The position numbers and the translations under genes were made by a program. Below, in pieces: positions 15,226 through 22,888 of a DNA stretch of 32,411 nt; the stretch's first letter is position 1; every line of letters starts with the position of its first letter. The notes below the pieces were generated by a model. The model worked only from the letters and a program-made list of their open reading frames with translations, did no database searches and was not told the origin of the DNA. Location: NCBI GenBank assembly GCA_964412845.1, contig CAYPQM010000076.1, forward strand, positions 1-32,411. Direction: 5' to 3'. The stretch is from JAWWPY01 sp964412845 (GTDB taxonomy: Bacteria; Actinomycetota; Actinomycetes; Streptosporangiales; Streptosporangiaceae).

Positions 15226-17160
15226 TCAGGTGAGCCAGTAGACGTTGTAGAACTGGTGGTGCATCCGCGCGATCGGGATGAGGGCGACGGCAGCGCCGTT
15301 GGCCGTGGCCCCGAACATCAGTGGCTGCCCGGACGTCATACTGAGCGACCCGGTGTCCAGCCGAGGCATCTCCGTGTCCATGACGTCACCGTAGGCGCCG
15401 CTGAGCACGACCGGGCCGTAGGTCACCGCGTGCACGGCCGGGTCGTCGGGGGTGGGGCTCAGGGCGAGCTGCATGGGCAGGCTGACGTCCAGGCTGTCGC
15501 CCGGCTGCCAGTGCCGCTCGATGACCAGCCAGCTGCCCGGCGCGGCCGGCCCGCCCAGCGTCGCCCCGTTCAGTGCGGCCTGCGCCGCGCCCGCCACCCA
15601 CGAGGGAATGCGCACCCGGACCGTCATCGTGGCCTGCCCGGAGACCACCGTGAGATGAGTCCGGGGCTCGTCGGGGAAGCCGGTGGTCTGCCGGAACGTA
15701 ATCCCGCTGGCCCCCCAGGTGACCTCCGACGGGATGAACAGGTTGACGAAGATCCCCTTGGCGTCGCGTGAATAGATGGTGTCGGCGAACTTCGCCTGGG
15801 TCTCCATTCCGCTGGCGTGATCGCAGGAGAAGTTGGTGTAGTCGGTGGAATAGACATCCGGGTCAGAGCCCATGAATGGCGGCTGCTGCTTGAACGCGCC
15901 CGGCGACAGGCCGGTGTAGTAGATGTTGAAGCCGTGCCCGGAATCCGGGTCCTGCTCGCCGAGCATCTGGTTGAACAGCGCGCGCTCGTAGAAGTCCAGC
16001 AGATCTATCCGTTCGGGCTGGTGGAAGTGGAGCAGCCGGGTCAGCTTGAGCATGTTGTAACCGCAGCAGTTCTCGCAGGTGCGATTGCTCAGCTGGGCAG
16101 CGACCACGTCCGGCGCCTGCCAGTGCTCATAGTTGCTGGTGCCGCCGATGACATAGGAGTGGTGGCCGGTGACGATCTGCCAGAAGTTCGCGCCGATGTC
16201 GTGGTAACGCTCGATCCCGGTCTCCTCCCAGATCCGGATGCAGGAGACCATTTTCGGGATGTTGGTGTTGGCGTGCAGGCCGGCCAGCATGTCCTGGTTC
16301 TGTGCGAGCGGATCGAAGACGCGGGCGTGGTAGAAGCGCTCCGCGGTCGCCAGGTAGCGGCCGTCTCCGGTGAGCCGGAAGAGGTTTGTCAGCGACTCGG
16401 CCAGCCCGCCGTGCTCGATCTCCAGGATCTGCTGCATGTGCGCGTAGGACAGGCGGGATGTCCGCCAGCCCACCCAGTCACCCAGCTTGGCCGCCATCTC
16501 CAGGGCCCGCGCGTTGCCGGCCAGTTCGTGCTGGTCGATCAGGCCCGCCATGATCTTGTGGATCATGTAGTACGGCGCCCAGACCGACAGGCCCTGCTCC
16601 AGCCGGTCGAAGAAACTCTCCGGGAAGGCCGACAGGTAACCCTCGTGGAAGCCCGCGGACCGGGCCCGCGCCTGGCACCGCGCGAGCTGGTCGACGAGGT
16701 AGCTGCCTTTCTCCGCCGCGGCCCGGTTCCCGGTATTGGCATAGGTGAGGGCGAGCCCGGACATCAGGTGCCCGGTGCAGTGCCCGCGCACCAGGGAGTC
16801 CGGTGCCTCCCAGCCGCCGCACGGCTCGGCCGAGGACGGCAGGCCCACATTGCGCCGGAACGTGTGCAGCAGCCGGTCCGGGTCCACGAACAGGAGGTAG
16901 TCGGTGTTGCGCGACTGGTTGGCCTGGAACGGGCTGTCCAGGAGGCGCACCGCCGCCAGCGGGAAGGCCGCCGCGAGCCCGGCGATGCCATCCGCGACGT
17001 AGCCGCTCGGCGGGCCGCCGCCCGGGAGGTGACCGCTCGACGGGCCGCCGCTGGACACGGCCCGCGAGTGATCCGACATCAGGCTGGACACCACGGCCCC
17101 GGTGGCCACGCCGCCGAGTGCGACGAGAAAGGCCCTCCTCGTGACCGATCGGGAGGTCAA
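15226..17160 (-). CDS. Tat-exported GH127/DUF1680 beta-L-arabinofuranosidase-like enzyme
   Basis: This 644-aa glycoside hydrolase is exported folded: SVTRRAFLVALGG is a twin-arginine signal. The start is TTG at 17160 with GAGGAGG 5 nt upstream. An (alpha/alpha)6 barrel spans about residues 60-420, with family signatures GHCTGHLMSGLA, HKIMAGLIDQH and NTNIPK. Key residues by comparison with GH127 HypBA1 are Glu345 in NYEHW (acid/base region), Glu363 and Cys365 in CENCCGYNML (zinc ligands) and Cys446 in NFSCDHASGMET (nucleophile). The second Cys usually adjacent to the nucleophile is Asp447 here. A beta-sandwich C-terminus follows (LTVVSGQATMTVRVRIPSW). It probably removes L-arabinofuranose from plant glycoproteins or glycans. 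A promoter with an overlapping palindrome precedes it. Confidence 0.85.
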   Translation of the reverse strand: MTSRSVTRRAFLVALGGVATGAVVSSLMSDHSRAVSSGGPSSGHLPGGGPPSGYVADGIAGLAAAFPLAAVRLLDSPFQANQSRNTDYLLFVDPDRLLHTFRRNVGLPSSAEPCGGWEAPDSLVRGHCTGHLMSGLALTYANTGNRAAAEKGSYLVDQLARCQARARSAGFHEGYLSAFPESFFDRLEQGLSVWAPYYMIHKIMAGLIDQHELAGNARALEMAAKLGDWVGWRTSRLSYAHMQQILEIEHGGLAESLTNLFRLTGDGRYLATAERFYHARVFDPLAQNQDMLAGLHANTNIPKMVSCIRIWEETGIERYHDIGANFWQIVTGHHSYVIGGTSNYEHWQAPDVVAAQLSNRTCENCCGYNMLKLTRLLHFHQPERIDLLDFYERALFNQMLGEQDPDSGHGFNIYYTGLSPGAFKQQPPFMGSDPDVYSTDYTNFSCDHASGMETQAKFADTIYSRDAKGIFVNLFIPSEVTWGASGITFRQTTGFPDEPRTHLTVVSGQATMTVRVRIPSWVAGAAQAALNGATLGGPAAPGSWLVIERHWQPGDSLDVSLPMQLALSPTPDDPAVHAVTYGPVVLSGAYGDVMDTEMPRLDTGSLSMTSGQPLMFGATANGAAVALIPIARMHHQFYNVYWLT

Positions 17161-17214
17161 GGTAACCTCCTCGCCGGTCGGCTAGCCACGGCTTGTCCCG
17201 CGTGACCCTCTACG

Positions 17215-17250
17215 ATCACAACTCACACACGTGCAGGCGTCAATGCCTGC
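17215..17250 (-). promoter_or_regulatory. Promoter of GH127 gene with overlapping inverted repeat
   Basis: Reading leftward, TTGACG (17243-17238) is a good -35, spaced 17 bp from TGTGAT (17220-17215), a fair -10, which places the transcript start about 45-50 nt before the TTG codon. The inverted repeat GCAGGC-GTCAAT-GCCTGC (17233-17250) covers the -35, as an operator for sugar-responsive repression would. Regulator unknown. Confidence 0.5.
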
Positions 17251-17316
17251 CGTCCGGAGGATTGCTGCTGGCAGGCGCGATGTCGCGGCCAGGTCGTGCC
17301 GGATTACCGCGAGTAG

Positions 17317-17787
17317 TTACGTCGCCGGTGCTTCGTCGCCGTCCTGGCCGAAGGCGTAGGCCCGGACGAAGCTCATCAGCCGGGCCTGCTGGTCGAGCAG
17401 CCGGACCGAGAGCTCCGGTCCTATCTCGCCCATCTCGCGCAGATCGGCTCGCAGGTCAGCGAGCACGTCGGCCATCCCGGTCACGACGGCCCAGGCGTCG
17501 TGGGCGGCCTCCAGGTCGCGGTCGGCGCGCTCGATGATCTCGGCCCTGACCAGCAGGTCAGCGATGTCCTGCGAGCAGCCGAGGCCAACTTCGATCAGGT
17601 CACTCCACCGGCGGCACATCTTGCGCAGGCCGTTCCCTGACCGGTAGCCAACGAAGATCGATTCCCACTGGCGGGCGATGAACTCCTCCCACCCGAGCAG
17701 TTCCACATCTTCTGGATCGTGGTCATACACGAGCCAACAGTACGGCGGCGCGCCCGGGCTGCCGCCGTCACGGGCCGACATGCACAT
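17317..17787 (-). CDS. Unrecognised helical protein coupled to the TPR-CHAT gene
   Basis: This gene of about 156 aa overlaps the end of the TPR-CHAT gene: the ATGs at 17787 and 17781 both lie upstream of that gene's stop codon at 17768, so translation is probably coupled. I recognise no family. After a short polar start (MCMSARDGGSPGAPPYCW) comes LVYDHDPEDVELLGWEEFIARQWESIFVGY, then an almost wholly helical region with long charged heptad-like stretches (DIADLLVRAEIIERADRDLE, MADVLADLRADLREMGEI, VRLLDQQARLMSFVRAYAFG). No signal peptide or membrane segment is present. It could be an adaptor, inhibitor or substrate of the protease. A GTG at the Val of CWLVYDH would give a shorter form. Confidence 0.7.
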   Translation of the reverse strand: MCMSARDGGSPGAPPYCWLVYDHDPEDVELLGWEEFIARQWESIFVGYRSGNGLRKMCRRWSDLIEVGLGCSQDIADLLVRAEIIERADRDLEAAHDAWAVVTGMADVLADLRADLREMGEIGPELSVRLLDQQARLMSFVRAYAFGQDGDEAPAT

Positions 17788-20700
17788 AGGGCGCCCAGAT
17801 GGCCGGGGCGTTAGGCCAGCTCCGCCGGAGCGCCCGGACCGCGTCGTGCACCGCCATGCCGGTGTCCCGGACCCCGCTCTCCCGGATTCCGGTGTAAACC
17901 CGCCGCGCCATGTCCGGCGCGATGCCGTCGGCGACCGGCCACTGGGCGCCGATGACATGCCGGTATCCGGCCAGCTGAACCGCGCTGGCCAGGGTGATCG
18001 CCTCGTCGGGCAGGGTGGTGCCGCCGCTGAATGTTTCGCAGGCCGAGAGGTAGGCGAGCTCCGCCTGCTCCGCGTGAATCGCCGCGATCTCCTGGATGGC
18101 CAGCGGCCCGTCATGCAGCAGCAGGCGGCTGCGGGAAGGCTGCGACCTGTCCTGGATCCCGTGGCAGGCGAAGTGGATCCAGTGCGCCTGCGGGATGGCG
18201 GAGAGCACCGCGCCGCGGGTGGCCTCCGGGCCGGTCAGCACCCTGCCGTCCGGATTCCCGGCGGCCAGGTAGTCAGCCTCACGCTGGCTGTCCGGCAGAT
18301 CGGCGGCACCAGGGGTCGCTGGCATGGCCACGACCAGGGGGGCGTTCAGTGCCCGGCGGGTGTCCGGGCCAGCCTGGCCGGCCGGCTCGCGCAGTGCGTG
18401 CAGCAGGATCCGGACCGTGGGGGTATAGGAGGAGGCGACGCGGTCGAGGACCGTTGCGGGGACCGGTGCGTCGAGCGTGTCGTGGTAACCGGCGGCGTGC
18501 AGCGGCAGGAACGACAGCAAACCGGTCGGGCACCACCAGATCCGCGGCCAGGGGCCGCCCGCCGCCGGGCGGCCGGTGATGCCGAGGCCGTCCAGGACCG
18601 GACCGGCGATGACATCCCAGGACCAGTGCAGCGTGTCATCGACGACGCGGCGTGCGGCCAGCACCGGGGCCGTGTCCGGGTCAGCGCCCAGCGGGCCCGG
18701 CAACGCGTCGAGGGCAGCAAGGAAACTGGTCACCCGGTCCCCGGCATCGCTGTGCCGCAGGCCGGGTAGCTCGATCAGCCGGACGTCATCGCCGGTCAGG
18801 GCGAGCGCGTCACAGCGGTGCCGGCTGACGTTGATCAGCACGACCGGGCCGAGCCGGGCCGCGCGGAGCAGCCGGTCCGCGGACGGCGGCCGGAGGAAAT
18901 TGGCGAACCCGGGCAGCGTCCGGATCTCAGCCAGCAGCGCGGCCCGCTCGCGGGTCGCGGCGTGCCGCCGGTCGCTGATCCGCCGCGGATCTCCGGCGGC
19001 CGCGGCCAGCGGCGCCTGACTGCGCCGAAGCGGTTCCTCCAGCGCGTCGTGCACGGCCGTGAACCGGTCGGCCAGCGCGGGCGCCCGCCGTTGCAAGGCG
19101 TCATACGGTGCCCTCGCGTCAATCGCCTGGGCCAGCAGCACGCCTCGTCCCTGCTCAAGCAGTTCCACCGCACGGCCCGGCTGGCCGGCCGAGATGGCCG
19201 CGGCCGCCGCGTCGCTGGCCACGCCGGAGAACTGTTCCAGCAGCAGTTCCTGATCCGCGTGGCGCAGGCCACGCCAGGCCAGCAGGTCGAGCAGGCCGAC
19301 GGCCGTCTCGTATCCGCTGGCCGCCCCGGCCAGGTCGTAGATCGAGGCGAAGTCGGCCCATTCGCGGGCCGCCTGGACCCGGTCCGCAGTCGGCGCGGCC
19401 TCGGCCCCGGCGGCGGCCTGGAGAATCGTGATCGCCTCCGCCAGCGGCGCCTCACTGCCGTGGCGGATGGCGTCGGCGCCCACTGCGTGGGCCAGCGAGA
19501 GCAGGTATCCGGCCTGCTGCCCGAGGGTCCCGTCGCCCGGCTGGCCGTCGCCCGGCTGGCTGGCCGCCGCCTGGCGCAAGGCCGCGACCGCGGCATCGAG
19601 GTCACTGGGGTCGTGCCGCAGGCGGAACCGGTCGAACAGGGCGCTGCCCAGGTTGGCCAGGTAGATCGGCCGGGTCGGGTAGCCCTCAGGAGTCGTGTCG
19701 GCCGCTTCCCGCAGCACCGCCACCGCCTCATCGAGCCCGTCAGCCGCGCGGGTGTCCCGGCGGTGCGCGCCCCGGGGCGGCGCGCCCATGAGGATGTCCG
19801 GAGCGACGTCCTGCGGGGTGTCCTGCGGGACGTCCGGTGGGTGTGCGTCCCGGTCCGCCAGGGCACGGGCGGAGAGCAGCAGCGCGCCGCCCAGGTTGCC
19901 CAGCATCAGCGGCCGGTCGGTATGCCCGGCCGGCAGCTGGCCCGCGGCCGCCCGGAGCGCGGTCACCCCCTCGTCCAGGTCAGCCGCCGCGCCGGATCGC
20001 CCGAACCGGATGACAAGCGCGTTGCCCAGGCTGACCAGGACGGTGGCCCGCTCCCGCGGGTTGTCCGGCGACTCAGCCCCGGCCAGCCGGAGCGTCTCGA
20101 TCGCCTCATCCAGGCTCGCCGCATCGCCGAAATGCTCGAACCGGCGGGTCAGCGCGACTCCCAGGTTGGTCAGGCCCAGGATCTGGCCGGTGCCAGCGGC
20201 CTGGGCGCCGGTCAGCGCGTACCGGCCCGCCGAGATCGCCTCGTCGAGCGCGGCCTGCTCGCCGTCCCAGCCGAACATCTCGGTCAGGGCGCGGCACAGG
20301 TAGCTGAGGAAGTCAGCCAGCCGGGGATCATCCGGCGGGCTGGACCTGATACTGCGGCGCAACAGCGCGATCGCCTCAGCCAGCATGTCCCGGTCCTGGC
20401 GCTGCCTGGACCCCTCCCACAGCGCCTCGGCGAGGTTTGCCCAGGCCAGCGGCTGGCTCTGCGGGTCCGCTAGCGCCGCGCCGCGGTGCAGCGCAGCGAT
20501 CGCCTCATCGAGCAGGCCGTCCGCACCAGTGTGCCGGAGCTTCTCGGTCGCGATCATGGCCAGCAGGGTGAGGCTGTCCAGCGTCGGCGACGTGTCGCCG
20601 GGCGGGCGTTCGCCGGTGGCCTGCCGGGCCGCCATGAGCGCCTCGTCGAGCCAGGCCAGGTCACCTGTCCGCCGGTAGAGGGTCCACAGCACATCGGCCC

Positions 20701-22225
20701 GCGCGGCCTGGATCCGGCCCAGCGCGGCCGGATCGCGGGCCATGGCCGCAGCCTGCTGGTAGCTGGCCGCCGCCCGGCCGAGGTCCGCCTCATCACCGGT
20801 CAGCTCGAAGCGGAGCATCGCGACCCGGCCCTGCAACGCCAGCGCCCTGGCCCGGTCCGCCCGGTCCGCGCCGTCCGCCGGGAGCAGCGCCAGTACCTCG
20901 CTGATGGCGTGGCCGGCCTGGCCGATGTCGGCGGTGTTCCTGGTGTCCTCGGCCCGCATCACCAGCAACGCCATCGCGGCGCTCAGGTACGCGGTCCGGT
21001 CCGGGTCCAGCGGGACCGCGGCCGCCGCGGCACGCTGGTACGCGTCGATCGCCTCGTCCCGCGCGCTCGCCTCCGACGTCCGCAGGTACCGCGTGCGGGT
21101 CACCTTTCCCAGGTTGCGCAGGTAGCCGGACCGGCGCGGGTCATCCCGGATGGCGGTCGCCGCCGCCTCGCGCAGCAGCGCGGCGCCCTCGGCGAACATG
21201 GCGTCGTCCTCGACCAGTTCCGACGCATCGCACAGCGCCGTTCCCGCGTTCGCCAGGAACATCGGCCGGAGCGGCGACTCACCGGGCACGGCCGACGCGG
21301 CGGCCCGCAGGTGCCGGATCCCCTCCGCCAGCGCCTCCGGGTCGGCGGCGTGCTCATGCTTGTCGGTCAGCACATTGCCGAGGTTGAAGTGCCGTACCGG
21401 CCGCGCTGGGTCGCCGTCCCTGGTCGCGGCCAGCGCCTGCCGGTGGCTGGCAATCGCGTGCCCCAGCATCGCCGGGTCGCGATCGCGGCGGAACAGGTCC
21501 CGGTACACGCGGCCGAGATTGGACAGGTACTCGGCGCGCGCCGGGTCACCCGGCGCGGCCAGGCTCACCGCCCGGGCGAGCAGCCGCACCGCTTCGCCGG
21601 CCGCGGTGTAGTCCCGGGTGGCCTCAGCCTGCCGCATCATCGCGATAGCGGTGGCATTCAGGGCGGCCGGGTCTTCGCCGCTGTGCCGCTGCGCGGCGGG
21701 CAGCTGCGGTGCGGGCCGCCGCACCGCGGGCAGGTGCGCCCCGGGGCGCTGGGCCGCGGGCTGCTGCCCGGCGGGCTGGTGTGGTGCGGGCTGGTGCGGT
21801 GCGGGCCGCGGCAGTGCGGGCCGCTGCACCGCGGGCCGCAGCGGTGCGGGCTGGTGGGCCGCGGGCTGGTGCTGGCGGGCCTGGCGGAGCAGTGCGCTCA
21901 CCGGAGCGGGGACCGCGGCGGGATCCTGCTCCTGGACCGTGGCATAGAGCAGCAGGGCCTGCCGCAGGTCCGGCTGGGCCCGGGCGTCCGGGAGCAGCTG
22001 AGACCGCGCCCAGTGGAACGCGCCGAGCACTTGCAACCTGCGGAGCACATCCGGCGTGACCGGCACCTGCAGGTCTTGCGGGCGAAGTGTGTCGAGCGCG
22101 CTCCGGGCCGCGGCCAGCGCACTCGCGTCGAGGATGATCGTGGCGTCGCCCGAGGACCGGAAGGCGGCCACCAGTGCCGCCACCGTCTCAGCCGGATCCT
22201 CGTAGCTCCCGCGCCACCCGCTCAT
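17768..22225 (-). CDS. TPR-CHAT protein (caspase-like protease with tetratricopeptide array)
   Basis: This 1485-aa cytosolic protein joins a sensor-type TPR array to a C-terminal CHAT peptidase. Residues 1-115 are an N-terminal helical region (RSSGDATIILDASALAAARS). Residues ~117-182 are a Pro/Ala/Gln/His-rich linker. From ~185 to ~1080 there are about twenty degenerate TPR-like units with the recurring phrases 'YLSNLGRVYRD', 'ANLGSALFDRF' and 'LDEAIxALRxAA'. A linker region (GVLLAQAIDARAPYDAL) leads to the CHAT domain at about 1180-1485, where HWIHFACHG carries His1355 and LAYLSACET carries Cys1396, the caspase-type dyad. GAQWPVADG follows, as in the family. CHAT proteases cleave specific partners after activation through their TPRs. 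The start codon lies 2 nt after the preceding gene. Confidence 0.92.
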   Translation of the reverse strand: MSGWRGSYEDPAETVAALVAAFRSSGDATIILDASALAAARSALDTLRPQDLQVPVTPDVLRRLQVLGAFHWARSQLLPDARAQPDLRQALLLYATVQEQDPAAVPAPVSALLRQARQHQPAAHQPAPLRPAVQRPALPRPAPHQPAPHQPAGQQPAAQRPGAHLPAVRRPAPQLPAAQRHSGEDPAALNATAIAMMRQAEATRDYTAAGEAVRLLARAVSLAAPGDPARAEYLSNLGRVYRDLFRRDRDPAMLGHAIASHRQALAATRDGDPARPVRHFNLGNVLTDKHEHAADPEALAEGIRHLRAAASAVPGESPLRPMFLANAGTALCDASELVEDDAMFAEGAALLREAAATAIRDDPRRSGYLRNLGKVTRTRYLRTSEASARDEAIDAYQRAAAAAVPLDPDRTAYLSAAMALLVMRAEDTRNTADIGQAGHAISEVLALLPADGADRADRARALALQGRVAMLRFELTGDEADLGRAAASYQQAAAMARDPAALGRIQAARADVLWTLYRRTGDLAWLDEALMAARQATGERPPGDTSPTLDSLTLLAMIATEKLRHTGADGLLDEAIAALHRGAALADPQSQPLAWANLAEALWEGSRQRQDRDMLAEAIALLRRSIRSSPPDDPRLADFLSYLCRALTEMFGWDGEQAALDEAISAGRYALTGAQAAGTGQILGLTNLGVALTRRFEHFGDAASLDEAIETLRLAGAESPDNPRERATVLVSLGNALVIRFGRSGAAADLDEGVTALRAAAGQLPAGHTDRPLMLGNLGGALLLSARALADRDAHPPDVPQDTPQDVAPDILMGAPPRGAHRRDTRAADGLDEAVAVLREAADTTPEGYPTRPIYLANLGSALFDRFRLRHDPSDLDAAVAALRQAAASQPGDGQPGDGTLGQQAGYLLSLAHAVGADAIRHGSEAPLAEAITILQAAAGAEAAPTADRVQAAREWADFASIYDLAGAASGYETAVGLLDLLAWRGLRHADQELLLEQFSGVASDAAAAAISAGQPGRAVELLEQGRGVLLAQAIDARAPYDALQRRAPALADRFTAVHDALEEPLRRSQAPLAAAAGDPRRISDRRHAATRERAALLAEIRTLPGFANFLRPPSADRLLRAARLGPVVLINVSRHRCDALALTGDDVRLIELPGLRHSDAGDRVTSFLAALDALPGPLGADPDTAPVLAARRVVDDTLHWSWDVIAGPVLDGLGITGRPAAGGPWPRIWWCPTGLLSFLPLHAAGYHDTLDAPVPATVLDRVASSYTPTVRILLHALREPAGQAGPDTRRALNAPLVVAMPATPGAADLPDSQREADYLAAGNPDGRVLTGPEATRGAVLSAIPQAHWIHFACHGIQDRSQPSRSRLLLHDGPLAIQEIAAIHAEQAELAYLSACETFSGGTTLPDEAITLASAVQLAGYRHVIGAQWPVADGIAPDMARRVYTGIRESGVRDTGMAVHDAVRALRRSWPNAPAIWAPYVHVGP
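21680..21877 (-). repeat. Repetitive Pro/Ala/Gln/His-coding stretch inside TPR-CHAT
   Basis: On the plus strand this stretch is an irregular run of short units such as gtgcgggc, gcgggctg and gccgcgggc. It encodes a linker of QPA, RPA and HQPAP elements (residues ~117-182). The repeat structure suggests expansion and contraction by slippage; unit copy number could vary between strains. Confidence 0.7.
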
Positions 22226-22227
22226 CG

Positions 22228-22419
22228 TCAGCAGCCCTTCCGCAGCCGCTCGCTGAGCAGCACGGTGTACCGCACACCCCAGGTCGGCCGGGCCGGCTCA
22301 GCGAGGCCCAGCGTCGCGGCGACAGCGACGGCCGCGATGAGCAGCACGGCCGGCAGCGCCAGCAGCGCGGCCCACCGTCCGGCGAGTTGCTTGCCCGCCT
22401 CGGCCAGGAACCCGGTCAC
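22228..22419 (-). CDS. 63-aa single-span membrane protein of the TPR-CHAT operon
   Basis: The start is GTG at 22419, 4 nt after the preceding stop codon; its own stop is 2 nt before the TPR-CHAT ATG, so translational coupling is likely. MTGFLAEAGKQLAGRW forms an amphipathic, positively charged N-terminal helix. It is followed by one membrane segment (AALLALPAVLLIAAVAVAATLGL) and a short polar tail (EPARPTWGVRYTVLLSERL). The N-terminal pattern 'GFLAExGKxLAxRWxxLLxLP' is one I associate from memory with longer actinobacterial membrane proteins near conflict-type genes, so this may be a shortened relative. It could anchor the protease or be its substrate. Function unknown. Confidence 0.65.
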   Translation of the reverse strand: MTGFLAEAGKQLAGRWAALLALPAVLLIAAVAVAATLGLAEPARPTWGVRYTVLLSERLRKGC

Positions 22420-22423
22420 GTGT

Positions 22424-22582
22424 TCATGCCCGGAAGGTCATCGCTTCGCCGAACAGATCGCAGACCGGCAGCGCGCTGCCCGCCCTGGACCGCCGCAGCG
22501 CAGCGAGCAGCTCGGTGCGGAAACCCTCCTCGGCCGCCGCGGCGGTGAGCTCAGGCAGCGATTCGCAGCAGTGTGCCACCAC
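22424..22582 (-). CDS. ~52-aa small protein, first gene of the TPR-CHAT operon
   Basis: The frame is open from a GTG at 22612, but GTGs at 22582 and 22579 are better starts because GAGGG lies about 7 nt upstream. The product (AHCCESLPELTAAAAEEGF, then RTELLAALRRSRAGSALPV, then CDLFGEAMTFRA) is short, helical and soluble, with three cysteines. No family is recognised. Its stop is 4 nt before the GTG of the membrane peptide gene, so it belongs to the operon. A GC-rich code can produce false frames of this size; the tight spacing and ribosome binding site argue that it is real. Confidence 0.5.
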   Translation of the reverse strand: MVAHCCESLPELTAAAAEEGFRTELLAALRRSRAGSALPVCDLFGEAMTFRA

Positions 22583-22888
22583 TGACCGGCCCTCGCTTCC
22601 CCTACCTTGCACGCCGTTATTGGACCACGCCCAGCTCGTGCCAGTAAGCCGGTATCAGGCAGCTTCGGTAGTAACTTCCGGTAAGTCGGTGATCCTGACC
22701 GGCCGTAACCGGGGATTGGGCCGTCCCCGGGCTGAGCCGGCTCCGGGGCCTGCTGGCGGCCCGGCGTGCCCAGCGAGGGCTCAGCCAATGCTCAGGCGGT
22801 TCCGCGTTGCTGGCTGTCAATCCGCTGGACCAGGTTCTACCTGCGTGTTTCCCTGGCAAACCCGGACAGGAGTAGCTAGCGTATCGGG
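22583..22888. other. Divergent intergenic region (306 bp)
   Basis: This gap separates the TPR-CHAT operon (leftward) from the membrane synthase-like gene (rightward). I see no RNA gene. Near its right end TAGCGT (22877-22882) would place a transcript start at about 22889, the GTG itself, so the rightward gene may be leaderless. A leftward TTGACA occurs within the stretch at about 22816-22821 without a convincing -10. Confidence 0.4.

Noticed and set aside
15817..17205. 462-codon plus-strand frame opposite GH127
   Set aside because: Shadow of GH127 with no recognisable features.
21680..21877. Possible CRISPR-like or DNA-level repeat array
   Set aside because: Units are short, irregular, have no constant spacers and lie in frame within a coding region.
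18818..22585. Long plus-strand open frames (551 and 699 codons) opposite the TPR-CHAT gene
   Set aside because: They are antisense frames kept open by high GC3. Their products are rich in Arg, Gly, Gln and His, with no domain, while the minus strand has clear TPR and CHAT motifs.
22617..22859. 80-codon minus-strand frame in the divergent gap before the TPR-CHAT operon
   Set aside because: Composition is not protein-like, there is no ribosome binding site, and it spans the likely promoter region.
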